From an uncultured Streptococcus sp. (GTDB taxonomy: Bacteria; Bacillota; Bacilli; Lactobacillales; Streptococcaceae): a DNA stretch of 10,534 nucleotides. The notes under the pieces are model-generated. The model worked only from the letters and a program-made list of their open reading frames with translations, ran no database searches and was not told where the DNA came from. The DNA is taken from the NCBI RefSeq assembly GCF_938020365.1, contig NZ_CALIIB010000086.1:1-10534 (forward strand), given 5' to 3'. The position numbers and the translations under genes are program-made. Of this stretch, positions 6,623 to 10,534 are shown piece by piece (position 1 is the stretch's first letter; the number at the start of each line of letters is the position of its first letter).

Positions 6623-9600
6623 TTATCCAACTCCTCCTTGATTTTTTCTATCCAAGCTTGACGCAGCTTTTCGCCTGTCGGTCGTTTATCGTACTGCTCA
6701 AGATTTAACTTGGTCAGCTGTCTAGCCTGCCCCAGATGGAGATTGGCTTCAAAGCCTGTAATAGCCTTAAACTGATCCACGTAAGGGGCAATGCTGCGCC
6801 CATTTTCTGTATAAGGATTGATGGCAAAACGACCAGCTAAAATGCCTTCTGCTGCTTTCTGATAGAGGTAGGCATTGTAGGCCAAAATCACTTCTAATTC
6901 TTCCTTGGTCAGCAGATTAACCTTGTTTTTCTCATAGTTAGGGCCCAAGTCCTTGGCCTGGTCAGCCAGAAAGAGGCCTTTATAAACCTGACTTTTCATA
7001 ACCTGTTTCATAGCCTCGTCCAGTGCCTTGGTGTCCTTGAGGCTGGCTAGGGGCTCCGTCATCTGTAAGTACATGGCGCCGAAAATCCCCTTGTCTTCTT
7101 GGTATTCTGGCATTTCTCGGATAGCTGCTAGGTAGGTCGGCAACTGAGAATTAAGCCCATTAAAGAACCTCTCAAAGCTGAATTTGGTATCACCCGACTT
7201 GTAATCCACAACTCCCAGACTCCCCGTCTCCGTCAAACGATCAATCCGGTCCACCTTGCCGCTCACCTGAAGAGCTCTGCCATTGTCCAATAGCAAGAAA
7301 GTCCGATCATCCTGACCAAAGTCAGTCTCCTCACCAATGACCTCCAGCCCATCCGACTGAGCCAAGATACGGCCAGTAGCCCGAGCCGTGTCCAATAGCA
7401 AACGGCGGGCAAACTGGGTCTCGCCATTTTCACCATAGATAGACTCAAACTCAGCCTCCCAGCTAGTCTCCTCCATAGCCCGCTGCAAGCGAGTGTCGAA
7501 ATCCTGCTCCAAGTGCTCCTGCATAACCTTTTCAAAGATTCGGTGGAGGAAAATCCCGTGACTGCGCGCATCCGGCTGAATGGTCCACTCCTCCTGTAGC
7601 CGCAGGACATACTTAAGGAAATAGGCATACTGGTTTTTAAAGTATTCATTGAGAGCAGAGGCTGATAATCTCAATGGCTGTTCTGAAGGATACAGAGCCT
7701 GAAGGGTTTCCGACTTGAGAGGCTCCGTTTTCAACTCCTTGCTGATCTGGGGAATAGAAATCCCTTCAGCTATCAATTTCTTACGCAAAACTCGGATGGC
7801 CACCGCCCAGAATGTCTGCTCCTCCGGTGTCCATTCGCGGTCAATATCCTCCTGATAGAGGTCAATCACGCGCGCCAACAGAGCCCGATAAGTCCCAATA
7901 TCGTCGCTACTAGCCTGTGGCCGCTTGCTGATGATGGGCAGGGAAATAGGCGCTATTTCCAACTCCGTCAAATAGGAAGACATGGCATCTTCTACTTCAT
8001 TGGTCAAGACAGGAGCAGACAGGACCAAATCTTCTGTCGCTGAATTAAGCAAAGATAGCGCTGCAAAGCGATTTTTCTTGAGATTTTCACTGCTGGATAT
8101 CTGCAACTCAGCCTCGTCCCCAGTAGCTTGGTTTAAGGCCTGACGTTCCTCGTCACTGAGCAGGCTTTTATTTTGCGCTAACTTAGGCAAGCGTTCCTGA
8201 GTCAATCCGATAGCATAGACATAAGGCGCTGCCATGGGTTCAATCAAATCGTAAGACTGAACCGTCACCACATCCACTGTCGCTGGTACAACTCGGTACT
8301 TGGCCAGAAGCATACCAGACAGAATCAGAGCCAGAAAATCATCGATCTTGAGCTTGCTACCATCAAACACCTGAGCAAGCTGCTCCAAGACATGGCAAAA
8401 AGTCTTCCAGACCTCCTCCTGCCGTTCCACTTCCTGCTGGCTTGCACCTTCCAGCAGCCCCATCAGCTTGTCATCCAAGCGAACTTCTTTGATAAAGCTG
8501 GTAAATTTATCCAAGAGACCAGCCACAGTCTGACTGCGAGATTTGAAAAAATCCAACAGAGGCGTGATAAGACTCCGACGCATGACATTGAGCCGCTTTA
8601 GGTCAAATTTCTCCTGACGGTTGATGGTGAAATCTCTCCCCAGCTTGGCTGCTCCTTTAATTTCCGCAAAGCGAAGGTACTGCTCAAAACTATCCAGATC
8701 CTCCTGACCCAAGCCGCCATACAGGCCGGTTTTTAAAAGATTGAGTAAATCTTCTGTCTGAAAATTATAGCGTTTCAGCCGTTCCAATGACTCTAAAAAC
8801 TGGACCAAGGGATGCTGAGCCATGGACTCAGACCGCCCCAGATAAAAGGGAATCTGATACTGGTCAAAAATGGTCTTCAGCTGGAGCTGGTAAGCCTCCA
8901 CATCACCCAAAAGCAGCCGGATATCCTTGTAGCGAGCGCCATCATGGAGCCGCTGACGAATGGACTTAGCTACATATTCCAGTTCTTCTTTTTGATTGCG
9001 TACCGACCAAATCTCTAGGTGAGAGCGATCCTGCGCAGTCAATTCCACTTGGGCTTCAGAAAAATCATAGCGACTCTCTAAAATCTTGGAAACCTTGCCA
9101 AAGGCATCATCAGATTGATTCGAATCACCTGCCAGATACTCTGGCTTGACCTGATAGGTTTGAGCCAGCTTGAGCAAAAATTCCACGCTGGCCTGATAAA
9201 GATTGCCCTCACGAAAGGCTGTCCGGTAGGCTTTTTGACTAGCATAAACTCCAATGACAATCTCCACTCCCTTGCGATGCAGCAAATCTACTAGGTATTC
9301 CTCCTCTGCTGAGAAGCGGGTAAATCCGTCGATAACCAGTGCAAGATTAGCCAATTCACCATCCAAATCGCCAGCTAGAATATGCTGAGCGAAAATCGTA
9401 AGTTTAGAAGTCGCATCATAATTTCCCGCCTGAAGAGCAGCCGAAAAGGCTGTGAAAATCTTGAGCAAATCCTCACGTTTCTCTGGCTCTTCTAGATGGT
9501 TCAAATCCGCAAAAGTCATCTGAGCTGTCTGAAGCTCATGATAAAGTTCTAGCAGTTGCTGGATAAACTGTGCATCCTTCTTAATCCGCCCATAAACCTT

Positions 9601-9906
9601 GAGGTCTCGGTCATCCATTTCCGATAAAATCCGATAAAATAACATGCCTAGACCAATATCATCCAAGGGCTGTCCTTCCTGAACATCATTGAGGACAAAA
9701 TAACGAGCCATCTGGGTAAAACGCGTCACCGTAATAGCAAAGGAAGCCTGATTTTCTAATGCCTCCAAAACTGCTCGCTCCTTTTCAAAAGAAAGGGAGT
9801 TGGGTGCTATATAAAAGACCCGCTTGCCAACCGCTGCTAAGTCCTGAGCTTGCTTAGCTAAGTGTACCGTCAAAGGACTGCGGATGTCCGTATAAAGTAA
9901 TTTCAT
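6619..9906 (-). CDS. rexB: RexB (AddB type 2), helicase-nuclease subunit B
   Basis: A 1095-residue partner of RexA; in AddAB enzymes this subunit carries the second nuclease, which cuts the 5' strand, and Chi recognition. The N-terminus MKLLYTDIRSPLTV aligns where Bacillus AddB has its GxxGxGKT P-loop, but no Walker A is present (residues 7-14 are DIRSPLTV). The following IAPNSLSFEKE corresponds to the conserved post-P-loop strand. The C-terminal RecB-family nuclease keeps H788, D886 and D901-Y-K903. There is one cysteine (C504). The positions that hold the AddB 4Fe-4S cluster, around 758 and 1040-1050, carry none. This fits the Lactobacillales RexB subfamily. The start at 9906 is an ATG matching the remembered streptococcal N-terminus, with a purine-rich AAAAGAGACGG before it. 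A longer reading from a TTG at 9927 would begin only a few bases into the mRNA and has no ribosome site. The gene overlaps rexA by 4 bases. Confidence 0.96.
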   Translation of the reverse strand: MKLLYTDIRSPLTVHLAKQAQDLAAVGKRVFYIAPNSLSFEKERAVLEALENQASFAITVTRFTQMARYFVLNDVQEGQPLDDIGLGMLFYRILSEMDDRDLKVYGRIKKDAQFIQQLLELYHELQTAQMTFADLNHLEEPEKREDLLKIFTAFSAALQAGNYDATSKLTIFAQHILAGDLDGELANLALVIDGFTRFSAEEEYLVDLLHRKGVEIVIGVYASQKAYRTAFREGNLYQASVEFLLKLAQTYQVKPEYLAGDSNQSDDAFGKVSKILESRYDFSEAQVELTAQDRSHLEIWSVRNQKEELEYVAKSIRQRLHDGARYKDIRLLLGDVEAYQLQLKTIFDQYQIPFYLGRSESMAQHPLVQFLESLERLKRYNFQTEDLLNLLKTGLYGGLGQEDLDSFEQYLRFAEIKGAAKLGRDFTINRQEKFDLKRLNVMRRSLITPLLDFFKSRSQTVAGLLDKFTSFIKEVRLDDKLMGLLEGASQQEVERQEEVWKTFCHVLEQLAQVFDGSKLKIDDFLALILSGMLLAKYRVVPATVDVVTVQSYDLIEPMAAPYVYAIGLTQERLPKLAQNKSLLSDEERQALNQATGDEAELQISSSENLKKNRFAALSLLNSATEDLVLSAPVLTNEVEDAMSSYLTELEIAPISLPIISKRPQASSDDIGTYRALLARVIDLYQEDIDREWTPEEQTFWAVAIRVLRKKLIAEGISIPQISKELKTEPLKSETLQALYPSEQPLRLSASALNEYFKNQYAYFLKYVLRLQEEWTIQPDARSHGIFLHRIFEKVMQEHLEQDFDTRLQRAMEETSWEAEFESIYGENGETQFARRLLLDTARATGRILAQSDGLEVIGEETDFGQDDRTFLLLDNGRALQVSGKVDRIDRLTETGSLGVVDYKSGDTKFSFERFFNGLNSQLPTYLAAIREMPEYQEDKGIFGAMYLQMTEPLASLKDTKALDEAMKQVMKSQVYKGLFLADQAKDLGPNYEKNKVNLLTKEELEVILAYNAYLYQKAAEGILAGRFAINPYTENGRSIAPYVDQFKAITGFEANLHLGQARQLTKLNLEQYDKRPTGEKLRQAWIEKIKEELDK
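7867..7873 (-). other. Chi-like heptamer GCGCGTG inside rexB
   Basis: This is the second copy of GCGCGTG I found by eye, also on the minus strand and co-oriented with all genes here. One to two copies of a given heptamer are expected by chance across both strands of this window, so presence alone proves nothing. Confidence 0.3.
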
Positions 9907-9938
9907 ACCGTCTCTTTTCAACAACAAAATATAGAATT

Positions 9939-9947
9939 ATTATATCA
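9939..9947 (-). promoter_or_regulatory. Extended -10 promoter of rexBA
   Basis: On the minus strand TGATATAAT (9947 to 9939) is an extended -10 with a perfect hexamer. It predicts a start near 9932 and a leader of about 25 bases before rexB. At 17-base spacing the -35 region (9966 to 9961) reads AAGCCT, a poor match. It lies next to the tail of the tuf terminator, so the promoter probably relies on its TGn element. It would keep rexBA expressed independently of tuf. Confidence 0.7.
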
Positions 9948-9971
9948 TGTTTGCGAGAAAAAGGCTTTGTC

Positions 9972-10005
9972 TAAAAGAAAAAGCCCCGCCGAAGCGAGAC
10001 TTTTC
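9972..10005 (-). terminator. Intrinsic terminator of tuf
   Basis: In the tuf sense AGTCTCGC (10001 to 9994), loop TTCG (9993 to 9990) and GCGGGGCT (9989 to 9982) form an 8-pair stem with two G-U pairs, capped by a C(UUCG)G tetraloop. It is flanked by AAAA before and TTTTCTTTT after. It starts about 40 bases after the tuf stop. On the opposite strand the G-U pairs become C-A mismatches, so it is built for the minus direction only. Confidence 0.93.
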
Positions 10006-10045
10006 GTGTCTGATTTTATAATTGTTATCTGGGAACGAAATCGAA

Positions 10046-10534
10046 TTAAGCTTCGATTTCAGTAACCATACCTGAACCAACAGTACGTCCACCTTCACGG
10101 ATAGAGAAAGTAGTACCTTGTTCAACGGCGATTGGGTGGATCAACTCAACGTCGATAGTTACGTTATCACCAGGCATTACCATTTCAGTACCTGCTGGAA
10201 GTTCGATTGAACCTGTAACGTCAGTTGTACGGAAGTAGAACTGTGGACGGTAGTTGTTGAAGAATGGAGTGTGACGTCCGCCTTCTTCTTTAGTAAGGAT
10301 GTAAACTTCACCCTTGAATTTAGTGTGTGGGTTGATTGAACCTGGTTTAGCGATAACTTGACCACGTTCGATTTCATCACGTTGGATACCACGAAGAAGT
10401 ACACCTACGTTGTCCCCTGCAAGACCTTCGTCAAGCTGTTTACGGAACATTTCAACACCAGTAACAACTGCTTTTTGGATTTCTTCTTTGATACCAACGA
10501 TTTCGATTTCATCGTTGACACGAACAGTACCACG
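10046..10534 (-). CDS. tuf: Translation elongation factor Tu, C-terminal part (5' end outside window)
   Basis: The last 162 codons of EF-Tu, which carries aminoacyl-tRNA to the ribosome as a GTP complex. The open frame runs without a break to the window edge (RGTVRVNDEIEIVG), so the Met at 10450 is internal and not a start. Present are most of beta-barrel domain II (including MFRKQLDEGLAGDNVGVLLRG and RGQVIAKPGS) and all of domain III (TKFKGEVYIL, FNNYRPQFYFRTTDVTG, MVMPGDNVT, GRTVGSGMV). The GTPase domain lies outside. Given a usual streptococcal length near 398, the window holds about residues 237-398. Codon use is strongly biased (GTT, GGT, GAA, CGT, AAC), unlike rexBA, as expected for one of the most abundant cell proteins. 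The stop is TAA, followed by the terminator above. Confidence 0.98.
   Translation of the reverse strand, partial: RGTVRVNDEIEIVGIKEEIQKAVVTGVEMFRKQLDEGLAGDNVGVLLRGIQRDEIERGQVIAKPGSINPHTKFKGEVYILTKEEGGRHTPFFNNYRPQFYFRTTDVTGSIELPAGTEMVMPGDNVTIDVELIHPIAVEQGTTFSIREGGRTVGSGMVTEIEA

Noticed and set aside
7263..7649. A 128-codon minus-strand frame within rexB
   Set aside because: It is in another frame of the same strand, covering the RexB nuclease region. Its arginine/serine/leucine-rich composition is typical of an out-of-frame reading.
8787..9018. Plus-strand open frames opposite rexB
   Set aside because: They are short, overlap each other in two frames, show no recognisable protein, and lie within a region of rexB that is intact and conserved.
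9907..9927. A longer RexB starting at the TTG at 9927
   Set aside because: It would begin about 5 bases after the predicted transcription start with no ribosome site. The ATG at 9906 gives the N-terminus known for streptococcal RexB.
10177..10450. Separate small genes within 10046-10450, including a start at 10450
   Set aside because: The EF-Tu frame is open to the window edge and matches EF-Tu throughout, so these are internal Met or shadow frames.
1..10534. Search for a defence island, mobile element, CRISPR array or other new multi-gene system
   Set aside because: All long frames are housekeeping genes in a tight, same-strand layout, with no direct repeats, target duplications, transposase or foreign composition that I could see.

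Overview
The window is chromosomal DNA from a low-GC Gram-positive bacterium, almost certainly a Streptococcus and most like the oral mitis/sanguinis-type species. This rests on recognising streptococcal RexA/RexB, the CpoA-type glycolipid glycosyltransferase pair and a streptococcal EF-Tu. There is no rRNA or tRNA that would settle the species. Every gene is on the minus strand, so the window reads biologically from right to left. I see no mobile element, CRISPR array, phage gene or toxin-antitoxin pair; this is core genome.

Right end (10534 to about 9972): the last 162 codons of tuf (EF-Tu, domains II and III), with the strong codon bias of a highly expressed gene. It is closed by a clear intrinsic terminator with a UUCG loop. 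Next (9947 to 2951): an extended -10 promoter drives rexB and rexA, which overlap by 4 bases (ATGA). Together they encode the AddAB-type helicase-nuclease that processes double-strand breaks and recognises Chi. The RexB subunit has no P-loop at its N-terminus and none of the four cysteines that hold an iron-sulfur cluster in Bacillus AddB.

Middle to left (2890 to 96): a hairpin and T-rich tract run into an extended -10 promoter lying only 7 bases from the ATG of cpoA, which predicts a leaderless or nearly leaderless mRNA. cpoA, a diacylglycerol glucosyltransferase gene and a small four-helix membrane protein gene follow with 1-base and 36-base gaps and look like one membrane glycolipid operon. 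The two GT4 enzymes would make Glc-DAG and then Gal-Glc-DAG, the major streptococcal membrane glycolipids and the likely source of the lipoteichoic acid anchor.

Left edge (89 to 1): a good sigma-A promoter followed by a sequence resembling the 5' end of a T-box riboswitch. The regulated gene, probably an aminoacyl-tRNA synthetase or amino-acid gene, lies outside the window.

I found no convincing undescribed multi-gene system. The most useful second-look items are the leaderless cpoA promoter, the stripped-down RexB, the conserved-looking unknown membrane protein, and the T-box fragment at the edge.
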